A stretch of 64,000 nucleotides of DNA from Dietzia cinnamea NBRC 102147 (GTDB lineage: Bacteria; Actinomycetota; Actinomycetes; Mycobacteriales; Mycobacteriaceae), in contig NZ_BCSW01000007.1 of the NCBI RefSeq assembly GCF_001571065.1, positions 43,010-107,009 of the forward strand, read 5' to 3'. Of the stretch, positions 49,948 through 58,485 are shown piece after piece. A program made the translations under genes and the position numbers. The notes beneath the pieces are model-generated. The model searched no databases, was not told the DNA's origin, and worked only from the letters and a program-made list of their open reading frames with translations. The first letter of the stretch is position 1. Every line of letters starts with the position of its first letter.

Positions 49948-51048
49948 ACGATGCCTGGCGTCAGCGTCCTGGGTGAGGTCCAGCGCTGCGCGGTAGATCG
50001 CTGCGTGGGTGGCCGCGACGGCGGCGTCCTCGGCGTCGGGCGCCCGCTCGGGGACGGGCGGGCCTCCGAGCGCGGTGCCCAGTGACTCCCGGAGTTCGGC
50101 GGCGTCGGGTGAGGCGGGGTCGTACGAGGCGACGGCGTGCCCCCACTGCTCGACCAGGCATCCGATGCGGGGGACGACGGGCGGCAGGCCCAGGTCGCGG
50201 CAGAGCTCCAGCCACCCCGAATGCGTCCCGTGCCGGTGCGGGAGCACCAGGGCGTCGAACCCGGCGAGCGCGGCGCACAGCTCGGACTCCGGCAGGTGGC
50301 CGTGCGGCCGCACCTCCACCTCGGGGCGGGCCGCGAGGCGGTCCAGCGCCAGCGCGACCCGGTGCCGGGGGTGGTCGGACTCACGGGCCGCGGCGAGGGC
50401 GTCGGCGCGGATCATCACGACCAGCCGGGTGTCCTGCGGCAGCGCCTCGGCCAGCGCGGGCAGCAGTTCCTCGGCCGCGACGCCCGCCCGCAGGGTGCCG
50501 AGCACTACCCCCACGGTGCGGCGGGACCGCCCGCCGACCCGCTCCCGGCGCAGCGGCTCGGTGACCCCGGCCGGTACGAGGCGTGGATGCGGGATGACCC
50601 GGGCGTCGACGCCCCACCGCTCCCGGATCTTCGCGGCGGCGCCGGCGGTCAGAGTGAGGACTGCGGAGGCCCCGCGGACGAGATGACCGGTGCGCTCGAG
50701 ATGCGCGGCGGGGTCCGGTTCGTGGGGGTTGGTCAGGTCGTGGACGGTCACCACCAGCGGCATCGCCCGGGCCCGGAGAGCCGAGACGAACCCCGCGACC
50801 TGATCGGGCGTGCGGTGCTCGTACCCGAAGTGCAAGTGCACCAGGTCGGCGCCGTCGAGGACCTCGGGCCGCTCGGCCGCCTCCAGCGCGGGATGCGGCC
50901 ACCACCGGGAGGGTTCGGCAGGGTCGAGCACCGGGTCGTCGAGCGCGACGACGTCGGCGGCGCCTCCGAGGGAGTGGCGGACGTAGTCGTGCCCGGCGGG
51001 CACGGAGCGGACCCGCATCGTCGGGGCGGGGGAGGCGCCAGAGTTCAC
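49939..51048 (-). CDS. glycosyltransferase, GT4-like
   Basis: The 369-residue protein has a GT-B pattern: DGADLVHLHFGYEHRTPD and VTVHDLTNPHEPDP in the N-terminal half, then VIPHPRLVP, a conserved linker, and LPHRHGTHSGWLELCRDLG in the C-terminal half, where GT4 enzymes have E-x7-E. The acceptor-side residues are divergent. The GTG at 51048 has GAGG immediately before it, and ATG at 51018 is an alternative. It is divergent from the six-gene glycan operon and likely part of it functionally. Confidence 0.8.
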   Translation of the reverse strand: MNSGASPAPTMRVRSVPAGHDYVRHSLGGAADVVALDDPVLDPAEPSRWWPHPALEAAERPEVLDGADLVHLHFGYEHRTPDQVAGFVSALRARAMPLVVTVHDLTNPHEPDPAAHLERTGHLVRGASAVLTLTAGAAAKIRERWGVDARVIPHPRLVPAGVTEPLRRERVGGRSRRTVGVVLGTLRAGVAAEELLPALAEALPQDTRLVVMIRADALAAARESDHPRHRVALALDRLAARPEVEVRPHGHLPESELCAALAGFDALVLPHRHGTHSGWLELCRDLGLPPVVPRIGCLVEQWGHAVASYDPASPDAAELRESLGTALGGPPVPERAPDAEDAAVAATHAAIYRAALDLTQDADARHRRL

Positions 51049-51107
51049 CTCGTCACCGTGCCATGCGTCCCCGGCGCCGTGACCCGGGGCCTACTACTGT
51101 CGACGCG

Positions 51108-51983
51108 GTGAGCACCCCCGACCGGCCGACCGTCATGGTGATCGGCAACTGCCAGGCCGACGTCTACCGCGACCTGCTGCGCTCCTCGGACGAGGTCCGG
51201 GTCGTGGACGTGCGGCCGGTGTACGAGATGACGGCCGCCGACCTGCCCGGCCTGCATGCCGATCTCGCGCGCACGGACGTGCTGATCGTCCAGCCCGTCC
51301 GCGACGACTACCGCGACCTGCCGCTCGGGCACCGCCAGCTCGCTGCGCATCTGCCGCCCTCGGCGACGGTCGTCCTCGTCCCCGTCCTGCGCTACGCCGG
51401 CCTGCATCCGTACCAGGTGCTGGTCCGGCCGCCTCGCGACCGGTCGCTGACCCCGCCCCTCGCGCCGTACCACGACCTGCGCACGATCCTCGCCGCCGCG
51501 ACCGGCGACCGCGGCGTGCTCGAGGCCGTGCCGACCGCCGAGCAGGCCCGGACCGCCGGCCGCGAGTCGGTCGAGGCGCTGCGGGTCCGCGAGCAGGCGC
51601 ACGGCACGCTGACCGCCTCCGACCTGCTCGACGTATTCCCGCGCTGGCACACGATCAACCACCCCGACCGGCACACGCTGGCCACGGTGTTCGAGCGCAT
51701 CCTCGAGCGGCTGCCCGCGGGGGTGCTCACCGACCCGCCGCGGATAGGTGACCGCGAGCCCCTCGGCTCCACACGCGCACCCGTGGAGCCTGCCGCGGCC
51801 CGCGCACTCGGCGTGACCGGATTCGATGGGACCGCCTCGGGCGACTGGCTCGTCGACGGCGTGCCGGTGCGCACTCGGGAGATCATCGACGCGCATCTGG
51901 CCTGGTATACGGCCACGCCGGGCGTGGTCGAGGAGGGCCTGCGCCGCCACGCCGACCGCATCGACCTGCTGGGGCTGCGATGA
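51108..51983 (+). CDS. WcbI-like polysaccharide biosynthesis protein
   Basis: The 291-residue protein starts PTVMVIGNCQADVYRDLLRS, matching the NCQ signature of WcbI, a capsule-biosynthesis protein thought to be an acyl or acetyltransferase. LIVQPVRDDYRDLPLGHRQL and RWHTINHPDRHTLATVFERI also fit the family, where the latter is a conserved HPxN-like block. The GTG at 51108 begins conservation. Its stop overlaps the next gene by four bases. It is the first gene of the plus-strand glycan operon. Confidence 0.8.
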   Translation: MSTPDRPTVMVIGNCQADVYRDLLRSSDEVRVVDVRPVYEMTAADLPGLHADLARTDVLIVQPVRDDYRDLPLGHRQLAAHLPPSATVVLVPVLRYAGLHPYQVLVRPPRDRSLTPPLAPYHDLRTILAAATGDRGVLEAVPTAEQARTAGRESVEALRVREQAHGTLTASDLLDVFPRWHTINHPDRHTLATVFERILERLPAGVLTDPPRIGDREPLGSTRAPVEPAAARALGVTGFDGTASGDWLVDGVPVRTREIIDAHLAWYTATPGVVEEGLRRHADRIDLLGLR

Positions 51984-53038
51984 CGGCCCCGGGCTCCGCC
52001 GCTCCGAGCCCCGGCGCCGCGGATCCCGCCCCGGACCCCGGAGCCCCGCTGACCATCGCCCTCGGCCCGCCCGAGCACGGGGTGACCCGCTTCGCCGTGG
52101 ACAGCGCGCGCGCCGCGGGCACGCCGGTCCTCGAGGTCCGGGAGGTGGCCGCGGTGCCCGCCGCGCTGGCGGGGCGGGGGCGCGGACCAGTGCACCTGCA
52201 CATCACCGACCCGCTGTTCGGCCGCACGCCCGACGAGGCCGCTGCGGCTGTGGAGGCACTCGCCGCGGACCGGCCCGTCAGCGTGACCCTCCACGACGTG
52301 CCCCAGCTCGCGGAGGGTGCCGAGCGGTGCCGCCGCCGCACCCGGGCCTACCAGTGCATCGCGCGGGCCGCCGGGCTGGTCGTGGTGAGTTCCGAGCACG
52401 AGCGGCGCCTCTGCGCGGACGCCGGCATCGCCGTCGACGCCGTCATCCCGCTGCCGGTCCCGGCCCTCGGGCCGCCCGCCGACCTCAGCCCTGACGCGCG
52501 GTCGGTCGGGGTGTTCGGGTTCCTGCACCCGGGCAAGGCCGTCGACATGGTCGCCGAGGCCGTCGCCGCCCTGGCCGCTGGGGGTGACGCCGACATAACT
52601 CTACGGCTGTTGGGCGCCCCCGCTGACGGGCACGACGACTACGTCGACGCCGCGCTGCAGACCGTCCGCGCCGCCGGTGGGCGCGCCGAGGTGACGGGAC
52701 GGGTCGACGACGAGGACCTCGCCCGCGTGCTCGGCGAGGTGACGGTGCCCGTCGCCCTGTTCCGCAACGTGTCGGCGTCCGGGTCGCTCGGCACGTGGGC
52801 CGCGGCCGGCCGGCGCCCCCTGGTCTGGGACTCGGACTACATCCGCGAGATGGAACACGACCGCCCCGGCTCCCTGCTCATCACTGACGGCACCGACCTC
52901 GCCGGCGACCTCCGGCGACTGCTCGGCGATCCCTCGCCCACACGCATCCCGCCCCCGCCGCCGGGGATCGAGGAACTCGGACGCGCGTACCGCGCGGCGT
53001 GGGCGCAGTGGCCGACGGGACCCGGGGGGCTCGCATGA
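51980..53038 (+). CDS. glycosyltransferase, GT4-like
   Basis: The 352-residue protein has a GT-B outline: HLHITDPLFGRTPDEAAAAV and SVTLHDVPQLAEGAERC in the N-terminal domain, SVGVFGFLHPGKAVDMVAEA at the start of the C-terminal domain, and VTGRVDDEDLARVLGEVTVP after it. The N-terminus is a Pro-Ala-rich stretch of about 25 residues. It overlaps both neighbours by four bases. Donor and acceptor sugars are unknown. Confidence 0.8.
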   Translation: MTAPGSAAPSPGAADPAPDPGAPLTIALGPPEHGVTRFAVDSARAAGTPVLEVREVAAVPAALAGRGRGPVHLHITDPLFGRTPDEAAAAVEALAADRPVSVTLHDVPQLAEGAERCRRRTRAYQCIARAAGLVVVSSEHERRLCADAGIAVDAVIPLPVPALGPPADLSPDARSVGVFGFLHPGKAVDMVAEAVAALAAGGDADITLRLLGAPADGHDDYVDAALQTVRAAGGRAEVTGRVDDEDLARVLGEVTVPVALFRNVSASGSLGTWAAAGRRPLVWDSDYIREMEHDRPGSLLITDGTDLAGDLRRLLGDPSPTRIPPPPPGIEELGRAYRAAWAQWPTGPGGLA

Positions 53039-54387
53039 CACGGAGCGTCCCCGTGCGCGGCGGCATCGACGTGGTCATCCCGTACTACCGCGACCAGCGC
53101 ATGCTCGACCGGATCCTCGCCGCCCTCCGCGGCCAGACCGGACTCGACCACCGGGGCACGCTGCGGGTGATCGTCGCCGACGACGGCTCGCCCACCCCGC
53201 CGACGGTCCCGCCCGACGTCACCGTCGTGCGGCAGGACGATCGCGGTTTCCGTGCCTCCGCCGCACGCCACCTGGGTGCGGAGGCCGGCGACGGTGAGCT
53301 CCTGCTCTTCCTCGACGGGGACACGGTCCCCGGGCCCGGTTACGTCGCCGCGATGTGCGAGGCGCTGGAGGGCCGACCCGATCTGCTGGTGGTGGGGCGG
53401 CGTCGGTACGGGCGCTTTCCGCACCCCACAGAAGAAGTGGAGCCCGCCGAGATCCTCCCGGACCCCGAGTGGCCGGCCGCCTACTACGCCGAGACCGCGA
53501 ACCTCACCCGGGGCGAGGACCTGTGGCGCGGCGTGCTGTCCGCCGTGTGCGGCCTGCACCGCCGCCTCTACGACCTGGCCGGCGGTTTCGATCCAGACAT
53601 CGTCGGCTACGGCGGCGAGGACTGGGACCTCGCCTGGCGCTGCCAGCAGGCCGGCGGCCACCTGCTGTACGTCCCCGACGCCGTGGCCTGGCACGACGGC
53701 CTCGACTGGTCCGGCCGCGCCGACACGGCCGAGCGACCCGGGGACGACCGCGCCGACGCCGGCCGCCGCCACGACGGCTCAGCCCACCTCACCCAGAAGA
53801 ACGCCGAGACCGCTCGCCTGGCCCCGCTCATCGCGTCGACGCTCACCCGACCGGCCGGCGGGATCTACGCGCTGCCCTCGATCGCCGTCCACGTCCACGC
53901 CGCCGATCCGGCGTTCGGCGGGACCGGCACGGCCGCCGCCACCTGCGCATCCCTGCTCACCTGGGGTGATGTCGCGGTGACCGTCGACCCCGCCACATCC
54001 GACGCCGCCGTGATCGCCGAACTCTTCGCCGACGACCCACGCGTGGACCTCCGCCCGCGCAGCCCGTGGTGGCTCCCCGGGACGCCGGGGGCGGGTCCTC
54101 GTCGTCGTCCCCCCGTCCTCGTCGACATCCACCGTCCCTGCGCGCTCGGGGCGCTCGACGCGCGGCGGCTGCGCGCCCTGTGCCCGCCCGAGGGGAGCGT
54201 GACCCTGGACGACGACGAGGGGCGCACCCTCGCGGACATTCGCAGTTCCCGGGCCCTGGCGCGCGAGCAGGAGTGGGGCGAGCGTCCTCCCGTGGCGCAA
54301 TCGATCGCCGCGGCGGGCGTCGGGGTCCGCAGCCTGGGAGGCGACGGCGACGGTGTGCGGCTCGAGCGGATCATCGCGGGCTGGTGA
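53035..54387 (+). CDS. glycosyltransferase family 2 with extra C-terminal domain
   Basis: The 450-residue protein has a GT-A catalytic domain in the first 250 residues: DVVIPYYRDQRMLDRILAAL, VIVADDGSPTPP, LFLDGDTVPGPGYVAAMCEA with the metal-binding DxD, and YGGEDWDLAWRCQQAGGHLL, as in chondroitin-polymerase-like GT2 enzymes. About 180 residues follow with IAVHVHAADPAFGGTGTAAA and SVTLDDDEGRTLADIRSSRA, which I do not recognise; the segment suggests a degenerate GT-B half. It overlaps the gene before it by four bases. Confidence 0.85.
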   Translation: MTRSVPVRGGIDVVIPYYRDQRMLDRILAALRGQTGLDHRGTLRVIVADDGSPTPPTVPPDVTVVRQDDRGFRASAARHLGAEAGDGELLLFLDGDTVPGPGYVAAMCEALEGRPDLLVVGRRRYGRFPHPTEEVEPAEILPDPEWPAAYYAETANLTRGEDLWRGVLSAVCGLHRRLYDLAGGFDPDIVGYGGEDWDLAWRCQQAGGHLLYVPDAVAWHDGLDWSGRADTAERPGDDRADAGRRHDGSAHLTQKNAETARLAPLIASTLTRPAGGIYALPSIAVHVHAADPAFGGTGTAAATCASLLTWGDVAVTVDPATSDAAVIAELFADDPRVDLRPRSPWWLPGTPGAGPRRRPPVLVDIHRPCALGALDARRLRALCPPEGSVTLDDDEGRTLADIRSSRALAREQEWGERPPVAQSIAAAGVGVRSLGGDGDGVRLERIIAGW

Positions 54388-54516
54388 CGGTCGGATGGTG
54401 CGACGGGGGTGACCCGCCGGTGCCGCAGCGGTGGCGCGGGGGCCCCCGACAGGACACTATTCAATGTTCTGGCAGCGCCCGGACCGGTCGGGTGCCACGA
54501 GAGGACGAGGGGGGCT

Positions 54517-55632
54517 GTGGACGACCGTAGCGAGCAGCGTCTGGACATCGCCGTGATCGGGCCGTCCCGGTTCCCCATACGGGAGCCGTACGCCGGTGGG
54601 CTCGAAGTGGTCGTGGCCAAGGAGGTCCGGGCCCTGCGCGCCCGCGGTCACCGGGTGACCCTGTACGCGGCCACCGGCAGCGACGGGCACGACCCGCGGT
54701 TCGAGTTCACCGCCATGGCCACCGCGGCCGGCCGCGGCGACAGCTACTACCCGCCCGGCGGCTACGAGGCGGACTCCCTCGAGTTCGAACGACTCATGGA
54801 CCACGTCGCCGTGGCCGGCTACGACGTGGTGCTCAACCACAGTCTCAGCCACGTCCCGCTCGTACGCGCCGCCGAGATGGGCACGCCCATGATCACCACG
54901 CTGCACTGCCCGCGGCTCGAGCCCATGCAGGAGGCGTTCGACCAGCTCGGTGAGGCCACCGGCCACGTGCTCGCCGTGAGCCGATCCGTCCTCGGCACCT
55001 GGCGGGTCCCGCAGGGGGCCGACGTCCTGCCGAACGGCGTCGAGCTCGTGACCTGGCGGCCCCGGGAGACCGGGTCCGACTCGCGGCGGGGTGCGGCGCC
55101 CCGCGCGGTGTGGACCGGCCGGATCGTGCCCGAGAAGGGCCCGCACCTGGCAATCGAGGCAGCGCGGCTCGCGGGGATGCCCCTCGACCTCGCCGGCCGC
55201 GTCGGTGACGACCGGTACATGCGGCGCGTCCTCGGACCCCGGCTGAGCGAGGCCGGTGACCTCGTGCGCTACCACGGTCCGCTGGGCCGCGACGCGCTGG
55301 TGCCGCTGGTCGCGAGCGCGGCCGTCGCCCTGGTGACCCCCTGCTGGGAGGAGCCGTTCGGACTGACCGCCGTGGAGGCGCTCGCGTGCGGCACCCCGGT
55401 CGTCGCCCTGGCGCGCGGCGGCATCCGCGAGATCATGCGCGGGCAACCCGGCGTGATCCTCGTCGACCCCGGCGACGACCCGGCGTCCGCGCTGGCCGCC
55501 GGCATCCCGGCCGCGCTCACCCTCGACCGGGCCGCGACCGCCCGCGCCGCTGCCGCCGCGTTCTCCCACGACGCCCGCATCGACGCCCTCGAGGAGCGAC
55601 TCCGGGCACTACTGATGGGCGTGGCGTCGTGA
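54517..55632 (+). CDS. glycosyltransferase family 4
   Basis: The 371-residue protein is a typical GT4: IREPYAGGLEVVVAKEVRAL near the N-terminus, VLAVSRSVLGTW, VLPNGVELVTWRP, AVWTGRIVPEKGPHLAIEA, and CWEEPFGLTAVEALACGTPV with the catalytic E-x7-E. It transfers a sugar from a nucleotide donor with retention. I chose GTG at 54517 after GAGGGGGG; a 129-base gap with AT-rich CACTATTCAATG upstream may hold a second promoter for the last three genes. Its stop overlaps the next start. Confidence 0.9.
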   Translation: MDDRSEQRLDIAVIGPSRFPIREPYAGGLEVVVAKEVRALRARGHRVTLYAATGSDGHDPRFEFTAMATAAGRGDSYYPPGGYEADSLEFERLMDHVAVAGYDVVLNHSLSHVPLVRAAEMGTPMITTLHCPRLEPMQEAFDQLGEATGHVLAVSRSVLGTWRVPQGADVLPNGVELVTWRPRETGSDSRRGAAPRAVWTGRIVPEKGPHLAIEAARLAGMPLDLAGRVGDDRYMRRVLGPRLSEAGDLVRYHGPLGRDALVPLVASAAVALVTPCWEEPFGLTAVEALACGTPVVALARGGIREIMRGQPGVILVDPGDDPASALAAGIPAALTLDRAATARAAAAAFSHDARIDALEERLRALLMGVAS

Positions 55633-56720
55633 TCGGGATCTACGCCCACCACCACGGCAGTGGGCACGTGCAGCGGGCGCTGTCGGTGGCCGCCGCGCTC
55701 GACGACGAGGTCACCATCCTCACCTCCGCCCGCGTTCGCGACGATGCTGTTCCCGATCCCGGGCGCGTCCGGGTCGTCTCGCTGCCGTTGGACGTCGGCG
55801 GGTCAGGAGACGGCGCGGGGCCGGACCCGACCGCCGGGGGGCGGTTGCACTGGGTCCCGCTGCGCCACGACGGGTTGCGCCGCCGGATGGCCGTGCTCGC
55901 CGAGTGGATCGACCGCCACGCGCCGACCGTGTTCTGGTCGGACATCTCCGTCGAGGTGACGGTCGGCGCCCGGCTCACCGGTACGCCAGTGGTCTCCACC
56001 GTGCTGCCGGGCCGCCGCGACGACGCCCCGCACCTGCTCGCCCACGGGGTCTGCTCGGCGTTGGTCGCCGGGTGGCCCCGCGCGGCCGGCGCACCCGTGC
56101 CCGCCGGGGCCACGCGTCCGCTCGTGCCCGTCGGCGGCGTCTCACGGTTCGCCGGTCGGGACCCGGGCGCCGGTCCGCGTCCGGGCGAGCGCCACGGGGA
56201 GCGGCCCCGCGTACTGCACCTGCGCGGTTCCGGCGGAGGCGGCCACGATCGACGGTGGGACGCCGTGCGCGACGAGCTCGGTGAGGTCGACTGGATCTCC
56301 CTCGGCGGTCCCGGCGGCCGCTGGGTGGCCGACCCGTGGGACGAGCTGTGCCGCGCCGACGTGGTGATCAGCGCGGCCGGGCAGAGCTCGATCGCCGACC
56401 TCGCCGCCGCCGACGCGCACGTCGTCGTGGCACCGGAGGAACGGCCCTTCGGCGAGCAGGACGCCACCGCCGCGACCCTCGCCCGGCTGGGCCTGGCCGA
56501 GGTCGTGCGCCGCGATGACCCGGTCGACCAGCTGGTGGGAGCCGTCCGGCGCACCCTCGAGGTCGCCCGCTCCTCGTCGGGCGCGGGGTCCGGGCTGCGC
56601 GAGACGTGGGAGGTCGACGGCGCCGCCGAGCGGCTGGCCGGCGTCCTCGAGGCGGTGGCCGAGGGGCGGGAAAACGGAGTCGAGCGGCCCGCGGAGCCGA
56701 CGGTCGGAGCGGCGCGATGA
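55629..56720 (+). CDS. glycosyltransferase, GT28/MurG-like
   Basis: The 363-residue protein begins MIGIYAHHHGSGHVQRALSV with the HHHGxGH loop of MurG-like GT-B enzymes, and the C-terminal half has VLHLRGSGGGGHDRRW and VVISAAGQSSIADLAAADAH, the donor-binding region. The last 60 residues are charged and probably flexible. It overlaps both neighbours by four bases. Acceptor unknown; a lipid- or sugar-linked intermediate is usual for this class. Confidence 0.85.
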   Translation: MIGIYAHHHGSGHVQRALSVAAALDDEVTILTSARVRDDAVPDPGRVRVVSLPLDVGGSGDGAGPDPTAGGRLHWVPLRHDGLRRRMAVLAEWIDRHAPTVFWSDISVEVTVGARLTGTPVVSTVLPGRRDDAPHLLAHGVCSALVAGWPRAAGAPVPAGATRPLVPVGGVSRFAGRDPGAGPRPGERHGERPRVLHLRGSGGGGHDRRWDAVRDELGEVDWISLGGPGGRWVADPWDELCRADVVISAAGQSSIADLAAADAHVVVAPEERPFGEQDATAATLARLGLAEVVRRDDPVDQLVGAVRRTLEVARSSSGAGSGLRETWEVDGAAERLAGVLEAVAEGRENGVERPAEPTVGAAR

Positions 56721-57565
56721 CCACCGCGGCGTCGATCGCCGTGGTGACGGTCTGCACGCCGGGCCGCGCCGAACACCTGAGGTCCCAACGCCGCGCGATG
56801 GCCGCGCACCTGCCCGGTGCCCGGCACGTGGTGGTGTTGCCCGACAGGCCCGGCGGTCGGGATCTGGCCGCCGAGCTCTCCGCCGAGGGCGTCGAGATCG
56901 TGGAGTTGCCCGCCGGCCCCGACCTGCCGATCGCCCGCAGCCGCAACCTCGGTGGCGACCGGGCGGCCGAACTGGGAGCCGACCTGATCGTCTTCCTCGA
57001 CGTGGACTGCATGCCCGGCCCCGAGCTGGGTCGGCGGTACTCCGAGATCCCCGACGGCGCCGTGGGACTCGGGCCGGTGACCTACCTTCCGGAGTCCGCC
57101 GGAGCGCCCGATCCGGCCGACCTGCCCGCGTTCACCAACCCGCACCCGGCCCGACCGTTCCCCTCCCGCGGCACGCGGCGACTGGAGCCCGACGAGTTCG
57201 GGATGTTCTGGTCGCTGTCGTTCGCCGTGCGGCCGGGCCTCTGGCTCCGGTTGCGCGCGGACTTCGGTGGGTTCGACGAGGCCTTCACCGGGTACGGCGC
57301 CGAGGACACGGACTTCGGCCGCAGGCTGCTCCACCGGCGCGTGCCGGTGATCCTGGTGGCCGGCGCGCACGCGTACCACCGGTGGCACCCGGTGGCTGAT
57401 CCGCCGGTCGACCACCTGACCGACCTGCTGCGCAACGGCGCGCACTACGCCGCGCGGTGGGGGAGCTGGCCCGCGCCGGGCTGGTTCGAGAAATTCGAGC
57501 AGATGGGCCTGGTGCGCAGAGTCGGCGACGGCTGGGAGGCCGTGCCCGGCGCGACCGGTGACTGA
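56717..57565 (+). CDS. glycosyltransferase family 2 (galactosyltransferase-like C-terminal)
   Basis: The 282-residue protein has a GT-A fold: IAVVTVCTPGRAEHLRSQRR at the N-terminus, LIVFLDVDCMPGPELGRRYS with a DVD metal site, and GGFDEAFTGYGAEDTDFGRR, as in the N-terminal-galactosyltransferase family. It closes the glycan operon, overlapping the preceding gene by four bases, and is followed by the third long hairpin repeat. The sugar is unknown. Confidence 0.87.
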   Translation: MTTAASIAVVTVCTPGRAEHLRSQRRAMAAHLPGARHVVVLPDRPGGRDLAAELSAEGVEIVELPAGPDLPIARSRNLGGDRAAELGADLIVFLDVDCMPGPELGRRYSEIPDGAVGLGPVTYLPESAGAPDPADLPAFTNPHPARPFPSRGTRRLEPDEFGMFWSLSFAVRPGLWLRLRADFGGFDEAFTGYGAEDTDFGRRLLHRRVPVILVAGAHAYHRWHPVADPPVDHLTDLLRNGAHYAARWGSWPAPGWFEKFEQMGLVRRVGDGWEAVPGATGD

Positions 57566-57587
57566 GCGGCGCGGGCGCGGGGCAGCG

Positions 57588-57650
57588 CGACGAGAAGAGC
57601 GTCCCGCACACGATTCCCGAGTGGGGGTGTGCGGAACGCTCTTGTCGATG
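57588..57650. repeat. convergent-gene hairpin repeat, copy C
   Basis: The left arm 57588-57611 (CGACGAGAAGAGCGTCCCGC and on) pairs with the right arm 57627-57650 (GTGTGCGGAACGCTCTTGTC and on) at 20 of 24 positions. The shared family core is CGAGAAGA, a short variable part, GT-CCGCAC. Variable bases differ from copies A and B but change on both arms together. It lies between the glycan operon and the converging ABC operon. Confidence 0.75.
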
Positions 57651-57691
57651 GAGTGGGCCGGCGCGTGGCGTCGGCGTTCCACGCGGGTGGC

Positions 57692-58483
57692 TCAGCCGAG
57701 GAAGGCCTGATCCGACAGGGTCGCGCCCTTGATGTTGGTGAACTCGCGCAGCAGGTCCTGCACCGTGAGCTTGGATTTGGTCGCGTCATCGGCCTCGTAC
57801 ACGATCCGGCCCTCGTGCATCATGATGAGCCGGTTGCCCAGGCGGATGGCCTGCTCCATGTTGTGCGTGACCATGAGCGTGGTGAGGCCGCCCTCGCGGA
57901 CGATGCGCTCGGTGATCGACGTGACCAGCTCCGCGCGCTGCGGGTCGAGGGCCGCGGTGTGCTCGTCGAGCAGCATGATGCGCGGCTGCGTGAAGCCCGC
58001 CATGAGCAGCGACAGTGCCTGCCGCTGACCGCCCGACAGCAGCCCCACCTTGGCGGTGAGACGGTCCTCGAGGCCCAGTTCGAGCATGGCGAGCTGCTCG
58101 CCGAACCGCCCGCGCCGCTTCTTGCTCAGCCCACGCCCGAGACCGCGACGCTGACCGCGGAGCAGCGCCAGCGACAGGTTCTCCTCGATGGTGAGGTTCG
58201 GGGCGGTCCCGGCGAGCGGGTCCTGGAACACGCGGCCGATGTACTTGGCGCGCTTGTGGTCGGGCAGACGGTTGACGCGCACGCCGTCGATGTCGATCGC
58301 ACCGGTGTCCACCGGCAGCTTGCCGGACACGGCGTTGAGCAGGGTCGACTTCCCCGCGCCGTTGGAGCCGATCACGGTGACGAAGTCGCCCTCGCCGAGC
58401 GTCAGTGTGAGGTCGTTGAGCGCCCGGCGCTCGTTCGCGGTGCCCGGGAAGAAGGTCTTGGACACTCCGGTGACGGACAGCAT
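57692..58483 (-). CDS. ABC transporter ATP-binding protein (TrpZ-like)
   Basis: The 263-residue ATPase has Walker A GSNGAGKST, signature LLSGGQRQALSLLMA, Walker B IMLLDEHTAALDP and the switch His in VTHNMEQA. It belongs to the branch of ATPases that pairs with the TrpY-like permease and ABC_sub_bind lipoproteins, some of which import tryptophan or related compounds. It is the last gene of a three-gene operon, two bases after the permease stop. The substrate is not evident here. Confidence 0.9.
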   Translation of the reverse strand: MLSVTGVSKTFFPGTANERRALNDLTLTLGEGDFVTVIGSNGAGKSTLLNAVSGKLPVDTGAIDIDGVRVNRLPDHKRAKYIGRVFQDPLAGTAPNLTIEENLSLALLRGQRRGLGRGLSKKRRGRFGEQLAMLELGLEDRLTAKVGLLSGGQRQALSLLMAGFTQPRIMLLDEHTAALDPQRAELVTSITERIVREGGLTTLMVTHNMEQAIRLGNRLIMMHEGRIVYEADDATKSKLTVQDLLREFTNIKGATLSDQAFLG

Positions 58484-58485
58484 CG

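Noticed and set aside
49939..57565. Capsule or O-antigen polymerisation cluster
   Set aside because: No polymerase, flippase, chain-length regulator or exporter is encoded; only transferases are visible.
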